Made by a program: the position numbers and the translations under genes. Positions 40,501 to 50,411 of a stretch of 64,000 nucleotides of DNA are shown here, one piece after another. The notes beneath the pieces are model-generated. The model was not told the origin of the DNA. It did not search any database and saw only the letters and a list, made by a program, of their open reading frames with translations. The DNA lies in NCBI GenBank assembly GCA_009746045.1, contig RPFO01000359.1:1823991-1887990 (forward strand), read 5' to 3'. The stretch comes from Mesostigma viride (taxonomy: Eukaryota > Streptophyta > Mesostigmatophyceae > Mesostigmatales > Mesostigmataceae). Positions within the stretch are counted from its first letter, which is position 1, and each line of letters starts with the position of its first letter.

Positions 40501-43500
40501 GCCGCCACCCGGTGACCGCGCGGTGCTTGATGAGGCGACTGCGCAGCGCCTGGGACTTGTGGACGTAGCCGCGGACGAGCGTGGTGGAGAGGAGGTAGAC
40601 TTGCTCGGACTCGGCCTCGGTGGAACCCCTGGCGCGCCTCCGGTCCCAGAGCGGCATCCGGGGCAGCGCGGAGAGCGCCACGCTCCCTGGCAGGGAGGTG
40701 GCGAACGAGGACATGGACGCAACGTCCCAAGCTGGGAGGGGAAGGGAAGGGGGGGGGCAGAACGAGATGTAAGGGAGGGGGGGAAAGGGGGAAGGGGCAG
40801 AAATAGGAAGATTGTTTTTATTATGTAGATTGGGAAAGAGCCACATAGGAATAGGAATCCAATGACCTGAAGAGTCGTTGGCCTGCAAAGTCGTAGACAA
40901 TGCCAATATCGCAGCCATCATACCAACATGTGGGACAATCGCCCCTTGGCAAACTACTGTCCACAAGGCTAGAGTCACATCCCTTCAATCAACTCCGTAA
41001 CTTCTGCAGGCGCACGCCGCTGTGCACACATCTGCATTTTCGATGATAAGTGCCCGACATTGCATGCATTTCCTGCTGTCTCATTTGCCATACAGCTACC
41101 TTTGTAGCCGAAAAAGAACCACCTTCGCACCGAGGGAAAAAATAAAATTTGCGACTGATGAAAAATTTACCTTGTAACAAACCTTCTTCGTTCGAACAAG
41201 CAATACGTACCTTCCGAACCGCTTAAGGCTTCCGAAACGGGCTGGTCGGGCGAGTAGTGCGGGCGCAGCGTGGCGAGCGTTTGAGATGCCCCAACCACGC
41301 GCGCAATGTCCACCGACAGCCGGTAGGCGGGGCGCATGCGTGGCACCAGCGTGACCGACTGGGTCATTGACCATGGCAGCCGCGACAGGTTCTCCAGCAC
41401 CTGGGGCGGGGGGACCAGGGAGGGAGTGGTCAAGGCAGAAGGGCATTAGAAAAGAAAATGAATTCGAATAACAGGGTAAATCACTTGGATGTTATGCCAG
41501 AGAAGGGTTTTGAACAGACCAGAATGGATCCAAAAACCATTGCATTCTTAGGGCTGCCCCTGCATTCCTGGTGCATGGATCCATGTGCCAGGCGATGCCT
41601 AGAGGATATTGCCATGTATAAGGCTGGTTTACAACGAAGTTAAGCTGCCATTCTTCTCCCTTCTAAGAGCTAATGACACAAACTTGTCCCCTTAACAATT
41701 TTAGGACCATCGGCCTTGGCTTTGGCCTCGGCAACTTATTAATTGCATAAAAGCAACAGGAAAAAGTTCTGTTATGACCTGCCCGACACCTCACTAGCTT
41801 TCTACTGATGAGCAACAGGGAGAAGGAACTACTTAATGAAACTTTTACAGAGCCGGATTTTCGAAGCACAAAGCATGTCTGGACTGCTCATCCTCAGACA
41901 ATGCAGGTTCAACCTTAAACATCAAATCAAGTACCTGCCAGCAAGGTGTTCTCTGTAATGCTGTTCTGGGCAGCATGGGGTGACCTAAATGGCTTTATCT
42001 TGGCACGAACAAGTTATATCCGCAAGAAAGGAACATGAGCCTTATACCACATTCACTATGGGCAGGACTTGCTGAGCTTGATGGAACAACCATGGAGGCA
42101 TTTTTGCATTTCATGCCACCCCCACGAACAAACAAGCAAGCACCAAACATGAAATCAGGCATGGCACGATCGTGCAACCTCATCCAACCAAGCAGCACTC
42201 GCCCATTCAAAACTCTAATCACGCCACCTTGGTTAAGAAAAGCATTGCTCGCCCACTCACCACCCACTGCTCCCACGCGACAAATGTGCGGCTCGCAAAG
42301 CACAGGTACACGACTGATTTACAGCCAAGCGGGCTGCTGCCAGTCTCGTCCATGCAAATACTCTAATCACACCACATTGTTTTTTTTTTGAAAAGATTGC
42401 TCGCCCACTCACCACCCACTGCTCCCACACGCCAAACGTTCGGTTTGCAAAGCACAGCCGCGACGACCCCCGCCGGCGATACTGCAGCAGCCTGCCGACG
42501 GCGGCATAAGAGAAGAAACCAACCCAGTCGTCCTGCAGCAGTGGGGGAACAATTTAAGGAACAACCGACAATTCAGACAGGAACCACTGAAAATGTGAGC
42601 CTATGGGCAAACACGAGCATTGTGGCGCGAAATACACCTTTTGATTGTTGCATGGGCCCAAGTAGGGGTGGGAAAGGCTACAGATTCATACCAAGCATCA
42701 AAGCAGTTCATGTTTAAACACTCCTGGATAAAGAATTGGCCACCACATTTTGTTATTGACGCCAAAACATCAAAACGGGCTGGTGATCTAAACCGTAGGC
42801 CATCAACATGCAAATTGTTGGGAATAGTTCCCAGTTATTGGCCTTGCTTTGGTGATGACTGGTTTATTGGATAGAAACTCATGACCCTTGGGTTTAGGAA
42901 ACCAAGAGAACTTGTTGTTTATCATTCCCCAACACTGTCAAAGCCACACAGAAAATGTGGGGCATGGGGTACCAAAACCAAGACTATAAGACACACTTAT
43001 CTTGTGTAACTGTTACCCTATGGCAAAGAAGACAGTTGGCGGGCTGCGATGCTTATGGTGAAGGCGGCAAAAACTATGATTCCCTAAAAACTGCCTAGTG
43101 AGATCGCATAGGCAGAATATGCCTACATATGTATGCCAGATTATATAATAACCGCTGATGTGTGGGTTTCGCCAAGTTGAGACAGAACAAGTACAATGCC
43201 AACCTGGCCATTAACTTGAAGGGCACTGGCAACATGCAAAGATTAGCTAAATGACTTGGTCTGCCTTTACTTTGTTGTACTCTTAAGTAGTGGACAGTGA
43301 AGACATTGACCTTCTTGGCCTGTTTGCACGGCTGCAACCGTCTATCGTATATGTTACTGTTCCAAGACACCTACCCTGTTAATTTGGAGATGATTGCGCC
43401 AGGCAGAAAATGCAGCAAGAAACCTTTGTTCCAAATTTATTGTTCTGAAAAGCCTGTTCTGAAATGCTGCGAGAAATATTGATGGTGTAGGGGCGGCGAA

Positions 43501-44297
43501 TCATGATCGATTCTACGTTGAAGTTTTTTCCCCAGCTACATGTACAGAAGCCTCACCACCGAACCCACGAAACGTTTTCATGTGCCCACTTTGCTCTGCT
43601 GGAGGAGAGGGGGGGGGGGGGATTGCATGAATATGATGGATAAGGGAATTCACATTCAAAAATCCTGGACACAACAACAACGAACCTTTCGAAGCACGAC
43701 AAGATGGCATGACGGATCGTAAACGGACGCAGACGGGTCAGGAGCGAATTCGACAGCGTCAACGAAAGCGGCAGCACGAGGAGAGACTGGCTTGACTGAG
43801 AAAGGAGCCCGCGTGGCTCTGTCCAGGATGACCACCAAATCGCCACCTCTAAGCTCTGCACTGGTGCGACGCGCAGGCATCAACCCTAAACCCTGCTGCA
43901 GCAAAGCCGGGGAAGGTGTGACTGTAACCTGGCCAGTAGGGGATGCGGGAGTGGACCTAGAACTGAAATAGCTAGCCCCTGCTGCGCCATCAACTCCTCC
44001 ATCTCCTGGTGTCGCAGGCAGAGACAATCCGAAAGTCTGAGATGGCCAAGTACGATCACTTGGTTGTAAGCTGGCCTCGCCGTTATACGCGCTCGGCTGA
44101 AGCATAATGTCTCTTCCAGTCCAGCCTGCGTAGACTTCGTCCCTTGCCCCACCAAGCTGTCCGACAAGCTCGGGACCGCCCGCCCCAGGCAGCGCCCCCG
44201 CATTTCCCTCCGCATTTGAAGGGCGAAGAGGAGTCTGCTCGGCAGATACGACCGCCTCAGACCGTCCGTCTGATGTAATCTCATTTCGGCTTTCCAT
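10329..44297 (-). CDS. Giant Sfi1-repeat (centrin-binding) scaffold protein, ~10,220 aa, four exons
   Basis: I assemble four coding exons: 44297-43686, 41400-41211, 40731-11114 and 10583-10329 (TGA stop). Reading phases agree at all three junctions (0, 1, 0), introns are GT-AG, and the start is an ATG. The product is about 10,224 residues. After about 270 N-terminal residues without recognised domains come roughly 290 tandem repeats of about 33 residues with core L-L-A-S-A-F-x-x-W, a hydrophobic spacer and basic R/K positions. This is the pattern of Sfi1-type repeats, which in yeast and human Sfi1 form a long helix binding one centrin per repeat at centrosomes or spindle poles. The C-terminus is a Gly/Ser/Pro-rich tail and a short coiled coil. 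Known Sfi1 proteins have about 20 repeats, so this one is more than ten times longer. Expected site: basal body, flagellar root or contractile centrin fibre (inference). Family assignment is firm; exon 1 and its weak donor are the least certain part. Confidence 0.85.
11114..40731 (-). CDS. Exon 3: 29.6-kb repeat exon
   Basis: The acceptor lies in a C/T tract ending CCCTCCCAG. The open frame actually begins upstream, near 40978, but that part reads through the intron. The exon has 9,872 complete codons with no stop. Repeats at both ends (about 37.5-40.6 kb and 11.9-13.9 kb) are diverged and irregular in spacing, while those from about 14 to 37 kb are close to a 33-residue (99-bp) consensus. 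After the last clear repeat (L-Q-S-W-M-S-N, near 11,930) comes a low-complexity stretch with Q-Q-Q-Q and long Gly runs. The donor GCG|GTGCGT at 11113 precedes a TAG that would otherwise end the frame 15 bases later. Confidence 0.9.
21420..35010 (-). repeat. Three ~6.6-kb super-repeats in the Sfi1 exon
   Basis: A distinctive block (core R-M-E-A-Y-L or R-M-E-S-Y-A, followed downstream in the protein by H-L-A-A-Q-R-R-V or Q-L-A-A-Q-R-R-V) appears at about 34,960, 28,205 and 21,645. Segments between markers also match: about 22,190-22,390 with 28,850-29,070, about 22,840-23,060 with 29,200-29,450, and about 27,650-27,950 with 34,410-34,700, the last nearly identical over some 290 bp. So the centre of the gene grew by duplication of units of roughly 2,200 residues, later edited by small gains and losses. 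Confidence 0.7.
31118..33890 (-). repeat. Four near-identical 693-bp tandem copies inside the repeat exon
   Basis: Within the giant exon the same 693-bp segment (231 codons, seven Sfi1 repeats) occurs four times in a row, with anchors recurring near 31,118, 31,812, 32,505 and 33,198. Copies differ by only scattered substitutions, many synonymous. Because 693 is a multiple of both 3 and 99, gain or loss of a copy keeps both frame and helix register. This suggests recent unequal crossing-over, or a long-read assembly effect if copy number was mis-resolved. Confidence 0.85.
41211..41400 (-). CDS. Exon 2 of the giant Sfi1-repeat gene
   Basis: This 190-nt exon encodes 63 codons plus one base (begins V-L-E-N-L-S-R-L-P-W, ends A-L-S-G-S-E). 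It is flanked by a pyrimidine-rich acceptor (CCCGCCCCAG) and a good donor (GGAAG|GTACGT). The extra base is completed by the first two bases of exon 3 to give an Ala codon, after which the frame of the repeat exon is open. No domain is recognised. Confidence 0.65.
41401..43685 (-). other. Intron 1 of the giant gene
   Basis: A 2.3-kb AT-richer intron (donor GTTCG, acceptor CCCCAG). It contains a direct repeat pair of about 95 bp spaced 150 bp apart (42,213-42,305 and 42,363-42,455; shared ATTGCTCGCCCACTCACCAC) and a poly-G run near 43,611-43,621. No open frame of interest. Confidence 0.5.
43686..44297 (-). CDS. Exon 1 of the giant Sfi1-repeat gene
   Basis: The exon opens with a true ATG (M-E-S-R-N-E) and runs 204 codons, Gly/Ser/Pro-rich for about 130 residues and then more ordered (around A-E-L-R-G-G-D-L-V-V-I-L-D). 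I place the donor at GAAAG|GTTCG, where the phase is 0 and joins exon 2 in frame. The donor does not fit the usual GTRAG or GTGCG consensus, so the exon boundary could lie elsewhere. No known domain was recognised. It could also be an independent small gene of 213 codons ending at 43656, but the matching phase and orientation favour it being the 5' exon. Confidence 0.55.
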
Positions 44298-46306
44298 TGA
44301 ATTCTGTCATCTAACGCAATCCATAAATTATCTTCAATCTAGCCCTTGTGGGCGTAAACTCGGCGGCCATTCTTCAGTGGTAAATATCAAGAATGGCGCG
44401 TTCTGGCCATTTTCTTGCCCCGCAACGGGCAACATTTTCGATACAGTGATGGTGATGCCAAACCTTGGAAAAGAATTTGCACGCTCCAACGTCCCCCGCT
44501 ATCCATGTTGCTTTGCGCCCGTACGGCGCCTTGTCAGTCCGTCGACATGTGGTCGACACCCATTGGGAAACCTGCAGGGAAGAGATTCCTACTTGGTTGT
44601 ACGTGAGTAATCTATACATACCGTACTAGGGAAGAAACACTCACCCGACTACCTGTTAATGGCATGCCTTTGAGCATCATGTGAGCGCGGGCCATTTTGG
44701 GAGCGCCAAGTATGTTTCCGGATATTGAAAACTTACGAATTGCTGAAGCGTATGCGCGCGCGCGGCATCCTAATCCCTTTCGAGCCCTTCCGCGGCGCAA
44801 ACAAGGTAAGAATCCAGCCCTGATCCAGCATTTCCCCGAGGCCAAGACGAAGACGCGCTCGGCCTTTAAAAACCGACGCCTTTTGCAATTAGATGAAAGC
44901 TACAAGCCGAATCAGCTTGCCTCATGAGTGACCTTGATGTAGGCCCGAGATTTAGGCATAGGACAATTTTTTCGCACTGTTTCGTTGCCCGTCGTCTCCG
45001 TGTCCAACTGATGTTGTGCGCTTGGCTGTTTGACACTATGGCATGTCCGTTGAACTCAATCAGCAATCTAACTTATTGAAGTGTTTTCTCAACCAATGGC
45101 GGGAGAGCTCATGCTGCAGCAGCGGCTTTCGAATTACTCGGAACACTCTACCCGCTTTGGTCTAGCGCGTGGGTGACTGACCTTGCTCCTAGCAAAAATC
45201 GCTTACCGTCGACTATACCATTGCTAGAAGCCGAAATCTTTGATAGCTGCGTGTTTTGTCAGCTCTGCACTGTGTGCTTGGTTCTTTAATACACCTCGCC
45301 TTCCCACCTCCACCTCATTTCACTTCCGCTATCGACATGAACGAGTCGGTAACGCGGCTACTACAGAGGCAGTATTGATAGGATACTTACGGCACACGTC
45401 CCCGCGATGTTGAGCCTGCGCGGGCTGTTTTATTCATCAGGACCAGCTCGCAACTAGTGAGCCGCTCCCCCAAGTGAGGGTCAGCAGCCATGGGTGCCTT
45501 CCCCTGCATGAATGACGACGGCATCATGTCATGCATCCTACAAGAAAGACCAGCACAGGACCACTGCACTCTGCTTCACTTCAGGATGCACATGGCCTCT
45601 TCATCTGCCCTTTGTAAATCCGGTTAGGAGCGGTGAATATTGAAATTGCACTGCCATGGGCGATGCCATGGGCAGGCGGCCGGGATTGCACATGCCCTAC
45701 GGGGTCAACCTCATGAAGCCTAAAAGATTTTCACTGTCACAGCACGGAGTTATTCATGTCCGGCCGGCATATGCCATGTTCACAGCCGAGTACGGTGGCT
45801 CATTCTGATCGAACCGCAACCATAAAGATTCTTGAGTTCACTGAAAAGTCTAGGGCCCAGAACTAGTGGTGCAGACGAAACACCCATGTACACACACACA
45901 AAAAAAAAAAAAAAGATTCTGACAATCTTGGAAATCGGTCCAAGAACAACCAGGCGTAAATAAGCACGGTCATCATACTCAGAAGTTCCCAACTTAACTA
46001 CCAAAGGGGCCTGAACAGGGGGTGGCCCCTACACGAAAATTTTGTTGACTTCCAACTCAACTCAACATGGATGTAACAGTGCGTAAACTGTCACTTTTCG
46101 CTGTTACACACGTGTGTTGCAACAAAAAAAATTTACGTGTGACTGCCTCATTGCTGTGCCAAACTGACCAAAGCTTGCATGGCTTGATAGTAGGAGCATG
46201 AGGCGCGCAGAAACCTTTCATTCTCAGCCATGTTTGTCTTATCGATGTTTCAGCTTGTCGATCACACGTACGCGTGAGACACATCAACTGTAGTCGCTCT
46301 ACACGT
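44298..46306. other. Intergenic region upstream of the giant gene
   Basis: No gene is recognised in these 2 kb. They should contain the promoter of the minus-strand giant gene near 44,300-44,700. A poly-A run lies at about 45,900-45,915. A plus-strand open segment with a strong donor is listed separately. Confidence 0.5.
44712..44805 (+). CDS. Possible first exon of a divergent gene (weak)
   Basis: A plus-strand ATG opens 31 codons (M-F-P-D-I-E-N-L-R-I-A-E-A-Y-A-R...) ending at a strong donor, AACAAG|GTAAGA. It lies head-to-head with the giant gene. I could not find a following exon, and no family is recognised. It may be chance. Confidence 0.2.
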
Positions 46307-47134
46307 AAATTAAATTAAATTAAATTAAATTATAACATGCCTCCGTGGGGAGATCATGTAGCACATGATGGATGGGGTGGAGGGAAGCCGCGTGATCGAA
46401 CTATCCTAACTCTAAGCTATTAGTCTAGAAAAATCCTAACTACACTACTCATCAAAACGCCTCCTCCGCTTGGGGGGAGGGGGCTTGCCCACAGGGTCGG
46501 GCGTGTGCGCCTTGACAATCTTCTTCCACCGCGTCCTGTCCTGCATGGTAGTCCAAAGACGGGAGAGAGAGTGGATGCGGTGCTCAAACTGGGCTGGGAC
46601 CACTAGGTCGTCCAGCAACATCTGGACGTAGGTCGTGACAGGTTTCCCTACCCTTTTGGGAATGCCAGCCTCGGGGCCAGGCCAGGTCAGAATGTCGGTC
46701 GCCCTGGCTGGCCAAGCCGCTAGTGGGGGCCGGCCAGACCAAGGGCGGTGTCGACCTGGCGCTGGTGCGGGCAAGGTGTCCTACAAATGCTATCCTACGC
46801 TGCCTAATCTCGTCCGAAATACGGGGCATGCCATGATACAAAGACTCTGATGACGGACGCTCGGAAAACCCTACGTTAAGGACCTGTCGGAGCATCCTGT
46901 AAACCGTGCCGTCTAGCCTAGCTGCCAGTTTGAGTGGGATTGTCCGCGCCTCGGCGCCATACGTGAGCACCGTGAGGACGAGGACCTTGAAGAGCATGCG
47001 CTTGCTTGCAGTGCTCGCCCAGGCCCTTCGAGCGCCAGTAGGGTTTGAGCGAACGGAGCTTGGCCCAGGCAAGGCCGATGCGGGTGTCCACATCGTCGGC
47101 AGTGTCAGGAAGCCAGCTCTACACGTAAGCCAGC
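46307..47134 (-). pseudogene. Truncated LINE A: C-terminal reverse-transcriptase polyprotein and 3' UTR
   Basis: Read on the minus strand it gives M-L-F-K-V-L-V-L-T-V-L-T-Y-G-A-E, L-D-G-T-V-Y-R-M-L-R, I-R-Q-R-R-I-A-F-V-G-H-L-A-R-T, and ends K-I-V-K-A-H-T-P-D-P-V-G-K-P-P-P-P-K-R-R. This is the post-RT 'tether and C-terminal' region typical of LINE ORF2 proteins. At least one frameshift (near 46,700) separates the two frames. Downstream on the minus strand is the CTCCCCACGGAG hairpin and an (AATTT)n tail at 46,307-46,332. The catalytic RT core is missing. Confidence 0.75.
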
Positions 47135-47135
47135 C

Positions 47136-47322
47136 ATAATTTCCATGCACAAGGCTACACATTTCCATCACCATTCATATTCATCATCCTGAACGACTCG
47201 AACACGCGGACAAGATAACAGCAGGCTCGAGCTACCATGGTCCGGATTCTCCCGATTTCTGGCCCAGTGCGCTGGTTGTCTCCTTGATAATTTCAATGCA
47301 CAAGGCTACACATTTCCATCAC
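47136..47322 (+). mobile_element. SINE-like insertion flanked by 36-bp direct repeats
   Basis: A 115-bp insert (47172-47286) ends CTGGTTGTCTCCTTG and is flanked by direct repeats (47136-47171, 47287-47322; start ATAATTTC, end CATCAC) with one difference. The same insert in the same flanks occurs, inverted and doubled, at 48,850-49,156. I take it as an ancestral insertion carried inside a larger repeat. Confidence 0.6.
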
Positions 47323-47331
47323 GATCCATCG

Positions 47332-47560
47332 ATTAATTAATTAACTTGTGCTCCCGTTGGGGAGTCACGGAGCACCGGAGTGCTTTTAATCCCTGTATGC
47401 CGTGCACAACAGGAAGAAAGGGCACATCGAGACCCCCTTTCTCCTTCATGGTAGAGGCATGCCACAGCAGCAATCGGACACGATAGACGATCTGGCAAGT
47501 TCTGTGGGCCGCAGTAATCCCCATGTGAGCATATCATAACAAGGAGCGTGGGCAAGTAAT
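47332..47560 (-). mobile_element. Retroposon 3' end, minus orientation
   Basis: On the minus strand it ends GTGCTCCGTGACTCCCC, then AACGGGAGCAC, followed by an ATTA tail. This is the same second-type tail as the LINE at 50.4-52.9 kb. The body (to about 47,560) is not recognised, and its 5' limit is unclear. Confidence 0.45.
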
Positions 47561-47665
47561 CTGATCATAGCCAGGACGTAGCATGGCTATAGCTGTACGT
47601 ACGTACAAGGGCTAAGCTATATAAGGCTATGGCTGGTTGTGTACCGTGCGTTATAGCGGTGCACG

Positions 47666-47715
47666 TGACTAGGTATCAAGGAGACAACCAGCGCAGGCCA
47701 GAAATGACTAGGTAT
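47666..47715. mobile_element. 28-bp truncated SINE insertion with 11-bp TSD
   Basis: TGACTAGGTAT occurs at 47666-47676 and 47705-47715. The 28 bp between them (CAAGGAGACAACCAGCG then CAGGCCAGAAA) match the terminal end of the SINE-like family seen at 47,172 and 49,781. Confidence 0.75.
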
Positions 47716-47819
47716 GCATGGTGGCACTGCTATAGTCAAACATTCTATAGGCATGGCTGCCATGGCGGCAGTGACTACCAATGATTACAAGCTAGGGCTA
47801 TTCTAGCCCGCAGGGCCGG

Positions 47820-48640
47820 GGTGTCCTCATCTTGTGCATGGTCAATCATCAGGTCCCCACCCCTCCAGTACACCAAGGTTGGGCTTCTGGGGGTCCTGCT
47901 TGTGGCGGAGGTATGCAGGCCACAGGTCGCGTCGCTGCTCAGTGCTGCTGAGCGGGGGTCAGGTCGTCGTCCAGCGTCCAGGTGAGGTCGTGCAACCTCT
48001 TGCGACGAGAGAGGAACCGCTGCTTGTCCTCAGGGCCGGAGGGGAAGGTGAGCAGGACTGGTGGGGGAGCCGCCTTGTCCCGTGCAAGTGGGGAAGGCGG
48101 TGGCACCCGCGCAGCTATTCTACCTCACCCGGCTATCAGGCCCATGGATGAGGGTAAGAAGCAGGTCCTTGAGCTTGTCGGCAAGGGTGGTTGACGTCTC
48201 ACCCATGGCCGGCGGCTGGCTTCTGGGGGAAGCGACGCAGCGCATGCACCCGACTCGGCATTCGCGGCCAGCGCGGTCGGTGCGGCCCTTCCGTTGTTTT
48301 GCCTGGCGAAGGTCCTCAATCAAGCTCCTGGAGTTTCGTAGCGATGGCGTCTGTGGTTGAGGCGGTCGCTGACCGCATGCAGCAGGTCCGCTAAGGAGTG
48401 CGGCGAGAGGCGCTAGATATCATCAGCCGGCCGGGTGGGCGCTGGGCTAGCCCACCATGCGCTGCGATGGTGGCCGTCTGCGCTGCAATCGCCGCGACCT
48501 GCGCGGCCAGGGCGTCGGTTTGGGCGGTGATGGATTCTAGCTTTTTATCGAGCAGGCCACACCTGCCCTCCACCTGATTTAGGCGAGAGACAAGTGCAGC
48601 ATGCGCCTCAGATGCCTGTGCCGCGGTCTGCACAGTGTGA
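47820..48640 (-). pseudogene. LINE ORF1-like remnant
   Basis: The minus strand carries a coiled-coil segment (48633-48391: L-V-S-R-L-N-Q-V-E, I-T-A-Q-T-D-A-L-A-A-Q-V) and, in shifted frames, P-P-V-L-L-T-F then R-K-R-L and W-T-L-D-D-D-L-T-P-A-Q-Q. This resembles LINE ORF1 proteins, which are RNA-binding chaperones with an N-terminal coiled coil and a C-terminal domain containing a D-L-T-P motif. Frameshifts and stops break it. A second copy of the C-terminal part lies at 53.1-53.4 kb. Confidence 0.5.
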
Positions 48641-48846
48641 ATTCATACACGATACGCGTCCTACGCGGCCCGAGGCGGTATAATGTATAATACGCAGTGT
48701 ATGATGTATTGTACGCTGATCGTACGCTAACGCTTGAAAACCCCTTTTTGGGCATGTTTTTGAGGGTTCTTCATCATTCTGAGCAACCAAGCATGGTCTG
48801 CTGTTGTTTTTGCCATCCATTTTGCCTATACATGACATATAATTAA

Positions 48847-49156
48847 TATCAAGGAGACAACCAGCGCAGGCCAGAAATCGGGAGAATCGAGACCGGCCAT
48901 GGTAGATCGAGCCTGACGTTATCTTGTCCGCGTTTTTGAGTCGTTCAGGATGATGAATATGAATGGAGATGGAAATTTGTAGCCTTCATGTGCATTGAAA
49001 TTATCAAGGAGACAATCAGCGCAGGCCAGAAATCGGGAGAATCCGGACCATGGTAGCTAGCTCGAGCCTGCCGCTATCTTGTCCGCGTGTTCGAGTCATT
49101 CAGGATGATGAATATGAATGGTGATGGAAATTTGTAGCCTTGTGCATTGAAATTAT
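48847..49156 (-). mobile_element. Tandem pair of SINE-like inserts
   Basis: Two direct copies (from 48,848 and 49,013), each beginning ATCAAGGAGACAA on the plus strand, are each followed by the flank GATGGAAATTTGTAGCC. The unit of insert plus flank is tandemly doubled. The right flank (TATGGCCGGCTTACGTGTAG) matches that of the inverted copy at 47.1 kb. Confidence 0.65.
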
Positions 49157-49228
49157 GGCCGGCTTACGTGTAGAGCAACTACTAGATGACCTAGACGGTG
49201 GGGCCGGAAACAGCTTGCTTATATATAC

Positions 49229-49585
49229 GTGGCGCGGCCCTTGGCTCTTAGCCACGTGGCTGGGGCCTCCCTCACGGCAGGTTACACGGCGGACCGGGCG
49301 GAGCGGGCCAAGCTCCTGGCCTACGGCGACGTCGGGCACCATCGTGTGGTGCCCTTTGTCCTGGAGGAGTTTGGGGCCATGGGGCCCCTGACCTCCGCCT
49401 TCTTCAAGGAGTGTTGCCGGCTCCGGGAGGACCGGCTGGACCTGGAGGGCCAGCGGGCCCCATGGTCGGCGCGGACCTGGACGTCATATTGGCGTCAGCG
49501 CTTGTCGGTGGCGCTGACTCGGGCCATGGCTGACATCATGCTCCGCCGTACGCGGGCTGATTTTGCGGTGCAGCAGGGCTATTAG
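49229..49585 (+). pseudogene. C-terminal fragment of a retroelement polyprotein
   Basis: An open segment, R-V-V-P-F-V-L-E-E-F-G-A-M-G-P, followed by a Trp/Arg-rich helix (W-T-S-Y-W-R-Q-R-L-S-V-A-L), ends at TAG. The P-F-V-x-E-x-F-G-x-x-G pattern is common at the C-terminal end of reverse-transcriptase polyproteins of unclassified eukaryotic retroelements. It is from a different family than the neighbouring LINEs. The upstream RT is missing. Confidence 0.5.
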
Positions 49586-49772
49586 GTTCCTCCCGTTAGC
49601 GGCGTTTCCATTGGTCTTATCGTAGTATAGAGCTTTGACATGGCTCTGTATATAGGTTTATAGCTGGGCGTTTGCTTTGGTTTGAGTGATTTCACTCTGC
49701 TGTAAGTAATTATATTTTTAATATATATATAGCATGACATTGGCATTACTATCACTACCTAGAAATACGAGC

Positions 49773-49925
49773 ATAGTTTCCATTGATCACCATTCATGTT
49801 CATGCATCGATCATCCTGAACGACTCGAACACGCGGACTAGATAACGGCAGGCTCGAGCTACCATTGATGGTCTGGATTCTCCCGATTTCTGGCCTGCGC
49901 TGGTTGTCTCCGGCTTGATAGTTTC
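49773..49925 (+). mobile_element. SINE-like insertion with 8-bp TSD
   Basis: ATAGTTTC at 49773-49780 and 49918-49925 flanks a 137-bp insert. Its end (CTGGTTGTCTCCGGCTTG) and body (CTGAACGACTCGAACACGCG) match the inserts at 47,172 and 48,850. Confidence 0.75.
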
Positions 49926-50411
49926 TAACGTTCTACTAACTTGGATAGTTTCTCTTCAAAATCGAGACAAGCGACAACAACTAAGTATCAATGCAGTATC
50001 AATTCACAACTCACCAGAAAGAATAATAAATATGTAGAATTCAATATATGCATGCACTACAATGATTGAAGCGGCAGAGAACCGTCTTCCAAAGATAGTA
50101 AAGAGAGCTTGGCCAACTGCCAAGCTGCCAAATATAGAAGTGAGTGATAAGAACCATGGTGCCAGTGTTCGCACATCAGCCGGCCTGCTTCTTGGCGTCA
50201 CTAGTCGCCTAAGTTCCTCTTCCTGGTATCAATTGTGATCCCTCTCCGCCTGCTAGCTCGATCAGCAGCCTGCAACGGAGTGCCGGCGGTGGCTTCTTGC
50301 AAGGGCACATGCACTTTTGCGTCGACCTTCGCATATATACGAGCCGGCCAGGATATGGCACCTTCCTCGGGTAGAAGAACCACTGAACTTTGCTTGGCAG
50401 AGTGAGCACTC

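Noticed and set aside
40732-40978. Start of the giant protein within the open frame upstream of 40,731
   Set aside because: This part has a strong C/T tract and CCCAG acceptor, low-complexity Pro/Ser residues, and an upstream exon whose phase matches at 40,731. It reads as intron.
11099-40978. CRISPR array or satellite DNA as explanation of the dense 99-bp repeats
   Set aside because: The repeats are in frame over 29 kb with no stop, differences are concentrated at variable residue positions, and the core motif matches Sfi1. It is a protein-coding repeat, not an array with unique spacers.
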